Of a DNA stretch of 64,000 nucleotides, positions 29,197-37,624 are shown one piece after another (within the stretch, counting starts at the first letter, position 1; each line of letters begins with the position of its first letter). This DNA is from Sva-07 sp963829585. Lineage in GTDB: Bacteria; Actinomycetota; Acidimicrobiia; Acidimicrobiales; Ilumatobacteraceae. Below the pieces are notes generated by a model. The model was not told the origin of the DNA. It made no database searches and worked only from the letters and a program-made list of their open reading frames with translations. The translations under genes and the position numbers were made by a program. The DNA lies in the NCBI GenBank assembly GCA_963829585.1, contig CAWHJD010000023.1, positions 71,443-135,442 of the forward strand, written 5' to 3'.

Positions 29197-30332
29197 GGCT
29201 TCAGGTCCTGCACCGGGTCGTGTGACAAGACCGTGCGGAGTGCGTCGGCGAGCCGCCGAAGATCGAGTTCGTACGGATGCTGCAGGGTCCATCCCATTCG
29301 CTGGTCGAGCCCCTCGTGGATCGCGACGTCCAGATCACGATCCAGGCGATCGAGCGCTTCGGACCGTCGATCAGGGAAGGCGAACCGGTACATCTCGTAC
29401 GCACGCATGAGCGGCTCGAGCTCGTGTCGCACCGAGTGAGCCATGCGAGCAGCGATGTCCGAAGCGGCTGTGGGCTGGATGGTGACGTCGTCGACCGAAA
29501 CACTCGTGACGAGCACCACATGCTCGAACGGCACGGATGCGGCATCGGTCACACCGAACAAGGTCGCCGGTGACACCCACGCGTTCGCACGTAGCCGGAG
29601 TTGATATGCGACACGCCGGAACATCCGACCGACCGAGGACCGCTTCACGACGCCCGGCAGTCGACGCTCGAGCCGGTCGGGACCGTCCAGCAGGGCCATG
29701 CGCGCTCGATCACCCCGTGGAACCACTCCGCGGACGGGTGGAAAGCGGCGAAGATGCCACGCCCACAGTGTCACCGGTTCGGGGATCCCTACAACGCGTC
29801 CTGCGCCCGGGTCGATGTAGCACCACTCGTCACCCACGTACCGCGCACCTGCCTCGGTCGCGGCGAGCAGTGTCTCGGTCTTGCCCCCTTTTGACCACCC
29901 GGTGACGACGATGCCGGATCCGTTCCACGAGAGCGCGCCGGCGTGGAGCGGCACGAGGCCCCGGTTGAGCGCAGTCACTGCGAGCAGCGGAATCAACAGG
30001 GGGACCGCCGGAAGTCCCGGGTGACACGTCACTGTGATGTTCCGTCCGACGTCGCCGAACGGGATCCTCACGAGCGCCCGGGCCTTGGACTTCGCACGCA
30101 GCACGAAGAAGTCATCGTCGTCGTACGCGGCGTCCTCGTACCCGAGGAACCGGAGGGGACCAGTCGGTTCCATCGTCGGATCGAACACCACGGTCACGTC
30201 GGGATCTCCGCTTGCTGTCGATCGAGGCAATCCGAGCTGTCGGGCAACGGCGTCAGTGTCGGACTGTGACCCGATCACGCGCACACGAACGAATCCTGCA
30301 AGGTCGAAATCCGTCGCACGCGTCTCAACCAC
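29193..30332 (-). CDS. HprK-like P-loop kinase
   Basis: 379 residues. VPLHAGALSWNGSGIVVTGW followed by SKGGKTETLLAATEAGARYV matches the C-terminal kinase domain of HPr kinase/phosphorylase: the His-Ala before the P-loop (residues 130-131) and Walker A GWSKGGKT (145-152), then YVGDEWCYID, an acidic pair where HprK has its catalytic Asp. The N-terminal 125 residues are unrelated to HprK and unknown. True HprK regulates the PTS protein HPr; this gene sits in a polysaccharide operon with no PTS gene, so it more likely phosphorylates a sugar, lipid or peptide. HprK-like proteins are known from exosortase and lasso-peptide clusters. It overlaps the ATP-grasp gene by 8 bases and the thymidylate-kinase-like gene by 4. 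Confidence 0.75.
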   Translation of the reverse strand: MVETRATDFDLAGFVRVRVIGSQSDTDAVARQLGLPRSTASGDPDVTVVFDPTMEPTGPLRFLGYEDAAYDDDDFFVLRAKSKARALVRIPFGDVGRNITVTCHPGLPAVPLLIPLLAVTALNRGLVPLHAGALSWNGSGIVVTGWSKGGKTETLLAATEAGARYVGDEWCYIDPGAGRVVGIPEPVTLWAWHLRRFPPVRGVVPRGDRARMALLDGPDRLERRLPGVVKRSSVGRMFRRVAYQLRLRANAWVSPATLFGVTDAASVPFEHVVLVTSVSVDDVTIQPTAASDIAARMAHSVRHELEPLMRAYEMYRFAFPDRRSEALDRLDRDLDVAIHEGLDQRMGWTLQHPYELDLRRLADALRTVLSHDPVQDLKP

Positions 30333-31536
30333 TTTGGATCTTCCCTTTCGTGCCGTTCCGTCTCGCCTTCGTCACTGCGTACCACACATCGCCGAGGAAA
30401 GGCATCGGATCGCTCCAACGGCCGACCGCCCCGATGCGTCGGCCGGAGAGGCTGCGCACCCACGACACGGGGGTGAGGTCGCGGCGCCGCCAGTTCCACA
30501 GCGCGGCTTGGAGGTCACGACGAAGGTGGACCCAGACGACACCCGGCGAGGGCGGCCCGAGTTCCGCCCGAGCGATCCCGGCCAGGTCGCGGTAGAGGGC
30601 CATGTGCATCTCGACCCCAGCCGCTTCAGCCATGGCGGAACGACCGGTCGGGCGCCCTACGTTGGCTTCGATCGCTGTCAGTTCACCGTTCAGCCTCTTG
30701 AATTCGACGTAGCCGAGGCCATAGAAGCCCGTCGACGTCAAGAGCCGAGCGGCCGTTGCTGCCACCTCGGGATCATCGATCGTGACGGCCGCCGACGCCG
30801 TCCCGGTCTCCGGTGGCCACTGTCGGAGCTTCGCCGACACCACCGCCGACTCCACGCGCCCGGAACGATCGATGTAGCAGTTGCATGTCACGAGCGCCGA
30901 GTCCGGTCCGTCGACCCATTCCTGGACCAGTAATCGGTCGGCCCACAGGAGCGCTCGACGAACCATGGAATGCACGTCATCGTCGGCATCGATCTTGATC
31001 GCCTTCGCCGGCGCCTCAGCCAGCCAGCGGGCCTCCTTCACGGGCGGTTTGACCAGCAGCGGGGCGCGCAGGCCGGCGAGCGCCTCCGAGAGATCGGACG
31101 ATCCTGTCACTACTGCAGTTCGCGGGGTCCGAACTCCCGCGGCCGACGCGACCGCAGCGAACTGTTGCTTGTCGAGCAAGGACTCGAGCGCTGCAAGTGG
31201 CGGGTTCGAGAACCGATGGAGCGATCCCAGACGGTCGGCTGCGTGGGCGACGGCGAGCACGCTGTGATCCGAACACGGGATCAAGACCGAGCCGGGAGGG
31301 ACGAGGCCCTCGTCGCACAACGCCGACACGAGCGCCTCCGGAGAGTCTGCGACTTCGACGACGCGATCCACGACGCGCGTGCGACACGCCCAATGGTCGG
31401 CATGTGTTGCGAGGCCGATGACCTGCACACCGCCGCTCGCCAGAATGCGCGCCACCTGGAGACCCGTCGCACTGTCGAGGCCGATGACCACTGCCGGCGG
31501 CCCAGCAGCAGCAGTTCTCCGGCGAACACGGATCAT
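30325..31536 (-). CDS. ATP-grasp family enzyme
   Basis: 403 residues from MIRVRRRTAAA (TGATG overlap with the previous gene). N-terminal Rossmann-like pre-ATP-grasp fold AVVIGLDSATGLQVARILAS, IPCSDHSVLAVAHAADRL, then ATP-grasp: LLDKQQFAAVASAAGVRTPR, PLLVKPPVKEARW (the nucleotide Lys), RLLVQEWVDGPDSALVTCNC and YVEFKRLNGELTAIEANVGR, where E and N correspond to the metal ligands. These enzymes join a carboxylate to an amine or thiol through an acyl phosphate. Similar proteins in glycan clusters may amidate uronic acids with amino acids, which would suit an alginate-like polymer, but the substrate is unknown. No frameshift. Confidence 0.8.
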   Translation of the reverse strand: MIRVRRRTAAAGPPAVVIGLDSATGLQVARILASGGVQVIGLATHADHWACRTRVVDRVVEVADSPEALVSALCDEGLVPPGSVLIPCSDHSVLAVAHAADRLGSLHRFSNPPLAALESLLDKQQFAAVASAAGVRTPRTAVVTGSSDLSEALAGLRAPLLVKPPVKEARWLAEAPAKAIKIDADDDVHSMVRRALLWADRLLVQEWVDGPDSALVTCNCYIDRSGRVESAVVSAKLRQWPPETGTASAAVTIDDPEVAATAARLLTSTGFYGLGYVEFKRLNGELTAIEANVGRPTGRSAMAEAAGVEMHMALYRDLAGIARAELGPPSPGVVWVHLRRDLQAALWNWRRRDLTPVSWVRSLSGRRIGAVGRWSDPMPFLGDVWYAVTKARRNGTKGKIQSG

Positions 31537-32612
31537 CACGCGGCACCCAGCCGACGTGTGACTTGGTTGAGTCGCCGCACAACAAGGAGTTCGCGGGCCG
31601 ACGCGACGAGTGAACTCGAACGGTTCGTCGGACGACGTTGCACCAGCGCGCGCAACTTGTCGAGCAATGCACGGAGCTCGAAGAACCACAGCACTGCATC
31701 GTCCTCGGCGCCGTGGCCTGCGAGTAGCGCAGCGCGAAGCTCGGCAACCTCACCGGGCATTCTCGGCAGACCTCGCCGGACATATCGACTCGCACCGACC
31801 GTCAGCTCGACCAAGAGGTACGCGAGGTCCTCATGCACTGGCACCGTGAACCGCCCAAGCGAATCGATCACCGTCACACGACCCGCCTCGTCGACGAACA
31901 CGTTCCTGGGAGCCAGATCCCCATGCCCCAGACCAGTGGAAAGCCCGGACGACGCAAGCTCCGCCCGGCAGCGCTCGACCAATGCGTCCAACTCGGGAGG
32001 CAGTCTTGATCCACGCCCCGCAACGCGCACGGCCTCCACGAGACCGATCACTCCCCCGACGAGTTGGTCGGGCGTCGTGTCACGAGGCTCCATGTGCTCG
32101 GTCCGCAACCCCTGAAACATCCCGAGCCAGGATCCCAGGTTCGACATGACCTGGGCAGGAGGAACGAGCAGAGGACCAGCATGTCCTCGCAACAGGCGAT
32201 CGAACGTCGGGCTGGTGAGTTCACGTGTGACGACCACACCGAGTTCGGGCAGGTATCCAACCGGTTCGGCCACCCCCCACTTCCCATCGTCGACTCCGCC
32301 GAGCCCCTGACACACGGTCGCGAGCGTTCGTTGCTCGTACTCCGCCTTCCGGAGCGGATCGTCGACGGGCGCGAACAACCTGCCACCAACGCCGTCGATT
32401 GCCGTCGCCCGGGGAACCTTGGCCACGACATCGGCAGACATCTGCCCGGCGGTCAAGCGCGCCCAGATCAGAGTGGACTGAGCCCGATGGCGTTCGATCC
32501 GCACCACGCAATCTCCGGGCTCACGGCCGCCGAGCCACCGTGCCGCATTGGCCGCCAGCGCTGCAACGACTACATCGGTGTCGACACTGGCCAACGCTTG
32601 GTGTTCGTCCAT
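31536..32612 (-). CDS. Aminoglycoside-phosphotransferase-like protein 1 (catalytic motif intact)
   Basis: 358 residues from MDEHQALASV; the TGATG overlap with the previous stop supports this start over longer ones. The lower lobe has GHGDLAPRNVFVDEAGR, the Brenner motif HGDxxxxN of APH/choline kinases, and VTVIDSLGRF, the metal-binding Asp. The N-lobe is divergent. APH-type kinases phosphorylate small hydroxyl compounds such as aminoglycosides, choline, sugars or amino-sugar intermediates. Here the neighbours are flippase, polymerase and sulfotransferase genes, so a sugar or lipid-linked sugar is a more likely substrate than an antibiotic. Two further paralogues follow in the same operon. Confidence 0.75.
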   Translation of the reverse strand: MDEHQALASVDTDVVVAALAANAARWLGGREPGDCVVRIERHRAQSTLIWARLTAGQMSADVVAKVPRATAIDGVGGRLFAPVDDPLRKAEYEQRTLATVCQGLGGVDDGKWGVAEPVGYLPELGVVVTRELTSPTFDRLLRGHAGPLLVPPAQVMSNLGSWLGMFQGLRTEHMEPRDTTPDQLVGGVIGLVEAVRVAGRGSRLPPELDALVERCRAELASSGLSTGLGHGDLAPRNVFVDEAGRVTVIDSLGRFTVPVHEDLAYLLVELTVGASRYVRRGLPRMPGEVAELRAALLAGHGAEDDAVLWFFELRALLDKLRALVQRRPTNRSSSLVASARELLVVRRLNQVTRRLGAA

Positions 32613-33685
32613 CACCGCTCCACGACCAGACGTTCCAGAATCATTCCGCGTATTCGACGCACAACGAGATCCCGCCGGACTCGCTTGGCCAACTGTATCG
32701 GCATGATCGAAGCGGACCCTCGCCCCGTGATCGATGCCCACCGGTCCAGCAGCACGAGCACTTCGAAAATGCGGCGCTCGCCCTCGGGTGGCGCCGTCGG
32801 ACCGTACCCATCCAGCGCAGCCTTCGCGAGATCGACTGCCCAGCTCCGCCGGATCGCTCGAGACCACATCGGCTCCGCCGCGTCCAACTCGAGGTCGACC
32901 ACCAGACGCGCTAGATCGGCATGTGCCGGACTCAATGCGTCCGCCGATGTGTCGAACACCGCCACACCGCCTTCTTCATCGACGAAGACGTTGCTCGCCC
33001 GCAGTACCCCGTGGCTCGGTCCGACCGGCAGGTCGGCCGGCAATGACAGCATGGCCTCCGTGAGTTGCCCGTGCCACCCGGTCGGCACCGCCTCGCCGAT
33101 CGCAGCGATCATTCGATCAGCGAGGGCCATCACGCTCTCACGACCGTCGAGGTGGGGTATTGCGTGATCGAGGGGGTCCGAGGAGTGAAAAGCGCGGACC
33201 CACGCGCCCAAGGCGCGTGCTGCGAGCATCGCAGTGTCACTTCGGTCTCCGACCGCCATGAGTTCGGCGAGCGTAGGCCGGCTCACCCGACCGAGGACGA
33301 GCACCTCGTGATCCGAGAGCGCATCGTCGACCTCGACAGCAAACCACTCGTTCCGCCCCGAACGTTTCACCATGTTCTCGATGGCCCTCAGGGCCACCGC
33401 CTCCTCGGCGAGCCGACGGTCCGGGTTCGAGACCAAGGTGAGACCGTGCACCTCGCCCGACGCCACGGCGTTTCGATATCGATCGAACGCATGAGGTTTG
33501 AGTCGCTTGACGAAGACATCACGTCGCCAACCCGGACCGGCCAGCCTCACATCGAGATTCGTGGAGCCACGATGATCTCGTCTGCGCAGCACGTGCGCAC
33601 TCAGCGGCCCAGGGGCACCCGAAGCAACCGACCGGGCGACCATCCGTTCGAGTACCAAGGCTTCCTCGGGACGGTCTGCTGTCAC
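32612..33685 (-). CDS. Aminoglycoside-phosphotransferase-like protein 2 (catalytic Asp missing)
   Basis: 357 residues. Same fold as the neighbour downstream: ASNVFVDEEGGVAVFDTSAD aligns with RNVFVDEAGRVTVIDSLGRF. But where that protein has HGDL this one has SHGVLRASN: His and Asn are kept while the catalytic base Asp is Val. The second Asp (VAVFDTSAD) is present. The N-lobe contains RDVFVKRLKPHAFDRYRNA, with the usual Lys region. It may be a pseudokinase that supports one of the active paralogues, or use another base. Starts at ATG 33685, overlapping the sulfotransferase stop by 4 bases (ATGA). Confidence 0.7.
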   Translation of the reverse strand: MTADRPEEALVLERMVARSVASGAPGPLSAHVLRRRDHRGSTNLDVRLAGPGWRRDVFVKRLKPHAFDRYRNAVASGEVHGLTLVSNPDRRLAEEAVALRAIENMVKRSGRNEWFAVEVDDALSDHEVLVLGRVSRPTLAELMAVGDRSDTAMLAARALGAWVRAFHSSDPLDHAIPHLDGRESVMALADRMIAAIGEAVPTGWHGQLTEAMLSLPADLPVGPSHGVLRASNVFVDEEGGVAVFDTSADALSPAHADLARLVVDLELDAAEPMWSRAIRRSWAVDLAKAALDGYGPTAPPEGERRIFEVLVLLDRWASITGRGSASIMPIQLAKRVRRDLVVRRIRGMILERLVVER

Positions 33686-34605
33686 GGCACCGTGCTGGGG
33701 CGCAGCCAGCTCGGCAACGCTCCAGAGACTCCGTGGCGGTCGAGCAACTCTGCCGTTCGCTCGACGGACTCGGCGTACTCCGTTGTCAACAGTTCGCGGA
33801 AGGCGGGATCGAGTGCGGGAGACGGGCGTCGGTCTTGGTTCACTCGGTAGTACGCCCCACGAAGCGCTCTCTTCATCCCGTGGTGCTTCCGGAAGAACCT
33901 CTTGGTCGACTCGTTCACACGAAGAGCGAGATGCTGCACCTTGGTGTTCCTGACCTGAACCGATTTGTTGTGGACATCCAGGTCGAATCCGTCGATGACG
34001 TCAGTGTCGATGTCCAACCACCGACACAACTCGGCAAGCATCGATCGTGAGTCGGATTGAAGATCGTCGAAGAACACGACCCTCAGGCGCGGACCGAACG
34101 CCTCGATCCACTCGGCCATCGGCACATCGTAGAACCCGCCTCGGTACGCGACATACGCGTTGTTCTCCCGAAGCAGGTCAGCGCCGGATTCCATCATCGA
34201 ACGCGAGCGAGCGACGTAGCCCTCGAAGTCGAGATCTTGATCGATGCGGAGATGGGACCGCACGAACCGATAATGCGACCACAACGCATCGACGGGTTCG
34301 CGCAGGCTGATGATGACGCGAGCCTCCGGGAGGGTGTCGGCCATCGCATCAGCGATCGCCGAGCCTCCGAGGAAGTACCCGGTCGTCGCTTCCATGCGGT
34401 ATCGCTCACCAGCGGCGTGCGTGAAATGCGACGCATAATCGGCGAGGTCGCCGACAGGTTGACCATACTTCAGCGGCAGGAAGTAGCCCACCTTCTTGAG
34501 CTCGGACGAGCAGATGTCCGGATGCTGCGCCAGATAATTCGCAAGCGACGTCGTTCCGCCCTTGCGAACGCCGGCGATGATGAGATTGGGCAACATCGAA
34601 GTCAC
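33682..34605 (-). CDS. PAPS-dependent sulfotransferase
   Basis: 307 residues. PNLIIAGVRKGGTTSLANYL gives the 5'-phosphosulfate loop (residues 12-20), and VIISLREPVDALWSHYRFV the 3'-phosphate-binding Arg/Ser motif. The C-terminal NKSVQVRNTK block is also typical. It transfers sulfate to carbohydrate hydroxyls in the cytoplasm using PAPS. Genes that make PAPS (cysD, cysNC) lie at 49242-52099 in this window. It overlaps the flippase gene and the APH-like gene by 4 bases each (ATGA). It is intact, unlike the copy at 3704-4554. Confidence 0.88.
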   Translation of the reverse strand: MTSMLPNLIIAGVRKGGTTSLANYLAQHPDICSSELKKVGYFLPLKYGQPVGDLADYASHFTHAAGERYRMEATTGYFLGGSAIADAMADTLPEARVIISLREPVDALWSHYRFVRSHLRIDQDLDFEGYVARSRSMMESGADLLRENNAYVAYRGGFYDVPMAEWIEAFGPRLRVVFFDDLQSDSRSMLAELCRWLDIDTDVIDGFDLDVHNKSVQVRNTKVQHLALRVNESTKRFFRKHHGMKRALRGAYYRVNQDRRPSPALDPAFRELLTTEYAESVERTAELLDRHGVSGALPSWLRPSTVP

Positions 34606-36155
34606 CGTGCCACCAGAAACCGACCGATGAGCGGTAGGCCGCCAGCCTCCGGATACACCTCTCCGATCGAGAGGACATGATGATTTGCCATAAGGACCAC
34701 CGCCACCGTCACTATACCGAGCGCGAACGAAACCAGCGGCGGAGGCCCGATCAGCGTCTCGACCGCGAGCAGCAAGCTAGCGCCTCCGGTGACCCATGCA
34801 TACACCGCGACCTGCGAGGACGGGAACCGGAAGTCATCGATCACACGACCAAGCCCGACATGTACGAGCACGTTCTGCAACAGGAGAATGCACGTTGTCG
34901 AGACGGCGGCACCCATCGCCCCGAATTGTGAGATCAAGACGATGTTCAACCCCAATGCCACCACTGAAGTGATCCCGTCGACCGCCACGACGGTCCGAAC
35001 GTTTCCCGAGGCCTTCAACGTCAACACGTTGAGACCGAGGGCAGAGCTGAAGTAGTAGCCGAACGCCAAGACGGCAAGGATGTTCGCCGAGGAGGCGAAA
35101 TCGTCGCCGAACAGAAGTTGCGTCGTCGGGCCGGCCAACGAGAACGTTGCGACGAAGATGGGGAAGGTGCCAATTGCCAGCCATGCCGCCGATTGCCAAT
35201 AGAGATCGCACACGCCGCGTTGGTCGCGACGACCGAACAGGCGCGAGGCCGCGGGAAGGTAGAGAATGCTGAAGCTCTGAAGCGCCACCACGTTCAACTG
35301 GGCGATCGGCAGGACGGCTCGGAAAGCCCCAACCTCGTCAATCGAGTGCATGGCTTCGAGCAGAATGATGACGATTGTGGCGCGGAGCGCCTGTGCGATG
35401 TCGCTCGTGACCATCGGGGTGCCGTACCGAAGCATGTCACCCACCGGATACGAACGCGAATGCCGCTGTCCGAGCGGATGGCGCTGGAACAGTCGGCGAG
35501 CGAACACGACGTAGAGGCCGACGCCGATGATGGCGGTCACCAGGTACGCCGCGGCGAGCTGCTCCACCGACCCAGCAGTGACGATGATGAACAACACCGA
35601 ACCCAGCCGGAGCATCGGCGTGACGACATGCCGTCGCCAGAAGATCGCTGTCGGCTTCGCAATCACAGCGAACAGGTTCGAGAACACGGTATCGAGACCC
35701 ATGAATGGCGATGCCGCCAACATGATGAGCATCGTGGTGATCGCGGCACTGTCCGAACTGAGATCGATGCCGAAGACGTGCAGGCCCACTGCGAGTGCCG
35801 CGATGGCGCAGCCGAGGACGAAGACCGTGACGACAGCGACGGCGATCACACCCTGGCCCCGACCGTAGTCCTCATCGTCGTCGGCCATCGCGAGATAGCG
35901 CGAGAGTGCCCGATCCTGGCCGAGGAGGCAGGCACTCGCGCCCAGACTCGCCACCGCCAACGCATAGGCGAAGATGCCGTAGTCGGACTTTCCCAGGTAT
36001 CTGACGGTGAATATCTGAACGACGAGGTTGATCGTCATCGAGATGACGCGTCCCACCATCATGAGACTGGAACCGCGAAGATGCCCACGTTGTACTGCCA
36101 CCGCGTTCGACCGGTCGACCTGGTCTCCGTCCGAGGGATTCGGCGGCTCGGTCAT
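34602..36155 (-). CDS. Wzx-type polysaccharide flippase (MOP/MATE superfamily)
   Basis: 517 residues from MTEPPNPSDG with ATGA overlap to the polymerase gene. About 14 hydrophobic segments; the first, LMMVGRVISMTINLVVQIFT followed by VRYLGKSDYGIFAYALAVAS, is the recognisable start of the RfbX/Wzx family. Later segments include MLRYGTPMVTSDIAQALRAT and SANILAVLAFGYYFSSALGL. It moves the lipid-linked repeat unit from the inner to the outer leaflet of the cytoplasmic membrane. Neighbouring Wzy and glycosyltransferase genes support this. Confidence 0.9.
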   Translation of the reverse strand: MTEPPNPSDGDQVDRSNAVAVQRGHLRGSSLMMVGRVISMTINLVVQIFTVRYLGKSDYGIFAYALAVASLGASACLLGQDRALSRYLAMADDDEDYGRGQGVIAVAVVTVFVLGCAIAALAVGLHVFGIDLSSDSAAITTMLIMLAASPFMGLDTVFSNLFAVIAKPTAIFWRRHVVTPMLRLGSVLFIIVTAGSVEQLAAAYLVTAIIGVGLYVVFARRLFQRHPLGQRHSRSYPVGDMLRYGTPMVTSDIAQALRATIVIILLEAMHSIDEVGAFRAVLPIAQLNVVALQSFSILYLPAASRLFGRRDQRGVCDLYWQSAAWLAIGTFPIFVATFSLAGPTTQLLFGDDFASSANILAVLAFGYYFSSALGLNVLTLKASGNVRTVVAVDGITSVVALGLNIVLISQFGAMGAAVSTTCILLLQNVLVHVGLGRVIDDFRFPSSQVAVYAWVTGGASLLLAVETLIGPPPLVSFALGIVTVAVVLMANHHVLSIGEVYPEAGGLPLIGRFLVAR

Positions 36156-37624
36156 GTGGCGCCTGTCGCGATGAGTTCGTTCGATCGCCCCGAGCGAACC
36201 TGCGCTCCAATCCTTCGTCGAGCGACCCTGGCGCCGACATCGCAAATCGCCAGCAACGTCCAGTAGTACCGGTCGAAGGCCAGGTGAAGGAAGACGCCGC
36301 TCGCCAGGTACGCAACGATCGCTCCGACGAGGCCCGCTGTGATGGCGGCCGCCGACGGGTCGAAGTCACGGAGCGCCCGCCAGGAGCGAGTCAGGCTGAC
36401 CAACAACATCAGCGGCATCACCATGAACGCGACCAATCCGATGATTCCGAGTTCGGCTCCGACGCCCAGATAGAGGTTGTGGGGCCGCCGAGCCTCGTCC
36501 TTGACGTTGAGCCCGACGCGCTCCGCGTACGGCTCGTAGAGTTCCGGAAATCCGTCAGGACCGACGCCGAGCAGCAAATGGTCTTCCAACATGTTGAGCG
36601 CCGCGAGGTTGGTGGTCACACGGCTCAACGTGGACGAGTCCGTCTCCTCGGCCGCGCGTTCTGAGAGCCCAGCCTCGACGGTGTTGAAGATTCGATCGCC
36701 GTATCCCGGGATGACGAGCACCAACGAGACCACAACAACGGCCAGGAGACCGACCGCTCGAACCGTGATCAGCCGCATCGCCGTCATGACCACGATGGTG
36801 GCTCCAAGGCCCACGACCGCGCCTCGGGAACCCGTCAATGCCACGCCCGCCACGACAGGAACGAGCAGTCCTGTTGCGAGCAACGGGAATCGGCGACGGC
36901 TTCGGACGAGTGCAACACCCATCGGTATGACCACCAGGAGTGACTGCGCGTACCGATTCTCCTCGCCGATCGATCCTGCAAGCCGCGGCAAGGCTGACTT
37001 TCCACTCTCGAGCAGATCAAGGCGGGACGGGCCCACTTGCGCGAATCCGAGGTAGTCGTTGGCGTAGGTGCCGGTCGTGAACTGGATGATCGACAAGATG
37101 CCGAGGAATGCGCATACAAGCAGCAGTGCGAACATCACTCTCTCGAGACCGTCCAGATCGTCGATCGCGTTGATCACCAGGAACCACAACAACAACCCCT
37201 CGATCACGAACGTGACCACAGCGCCTTGCACCGGCGCAGCATCGAGGGCCGCCAGCGCCGCGATCATGAGCGCAACGCCGTAGACGAGCAGCGCCCTGAA
37301 CGTCGCCGTGACCACGATCGGCCGCTGGTGCACCACGACGCGACCCACCACAACTGCCCCGAGCAACAAATGGGGCAAGAGTCCCAACACGCCCGGCGCA
37401 CCCAGCTGTTTCGACGCGACAACTCCCGCATTCGCCCAGAGGAGACCGATCGCGATCGCTGGCGTGAGACCTCCTCGTGGCAGAGCGCCGGCGACAGACA
37501 GCCCGGCGAAGACGGCCGCTACGGCCAACAGCTCCAGCGACCCCACCACCATGGCGACACCGAGCGCGAGTCCAGCCGCAGCCAGGAGCCAGCGCGCTCT
37601 CTCGGCTTCGGGCAGCCCAGTCAT
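36152..37624 (-). CDS. O-antigen ligase/polymerase-type membrane protein (Wzy-like)
   Basis: 490 residues from MTGLPEAERAR. About twelve membrane segments. A long non-membrane loop between about residues 320 and 390 contains LSRVTTNLAALNMLEDHLLL and DEARRPHNLYLGVGAELGII; the PHN.YL...E.G motif is the hallmark of the Wzy_C/O-antigen ligase family. Also SIGEENRYAQSLLVVIPMGV and GVALTGSRGAVVGLGATIVV (the conserved SRG). It either polymerises lipid-linked units or ligates the polymer; with a Wzx and chain-length proteins beside it, polymerase is more likely. Confidence 0.88.
   Translation of the reverse strand: MTGLPEAERARWLLAAAGLALGVAMVVGSLELLAVAAVFAGLSVAGALPRGGLTPAIAIGLLWANAGVVASKQLGAPGVLGLLPHLLLGAVVVGRVVVHQRPIVVTATFRALLVYGVALMIAALAALDAAPVQGAVVTFVIEGLLLWFLVINAIDDLDGLERVMFALLLVCAFLGILSIIQFTTGTYANDYLGFAQVGPSRLDLLESGKSALPRLAGSIGEENRYAQSLLVVIPMGVALVRSRRRFPLLATGLLVPVVAGVALTGSRGAVVGLGATIVVMTAMRLITVRAVGLLAVVVVSLVLVIPGYGDRIFNTVEAGLSERAAEETDSSTLSRVTTNLAALNMLEDHLLLGVGPDGFPELYEPYAERVGLNVKDEARRPHNLYLGVGAELGIIGLVAFMVMPLMLLVSLTRSWRALRDFDPSAAAITAGLVGAIVAYLASGVFLHLAFDRYYWTLLAICDVGARVARRRIGAQVRSGRSNELIATGAT

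Noticed and set aside
29193..30332. True HPr kinase/phosphorylase
   Set aside because: The N-terminal domain is different and no PTS or HPr gene is near; only the P-loop domain is HprK-like.
31536..33685. Aminoglycoside resistance genes
   Set aside because: The kinase-fold motifs are there, but the proteins are far from known resistance enzymes and are embedded in a glycan operon.
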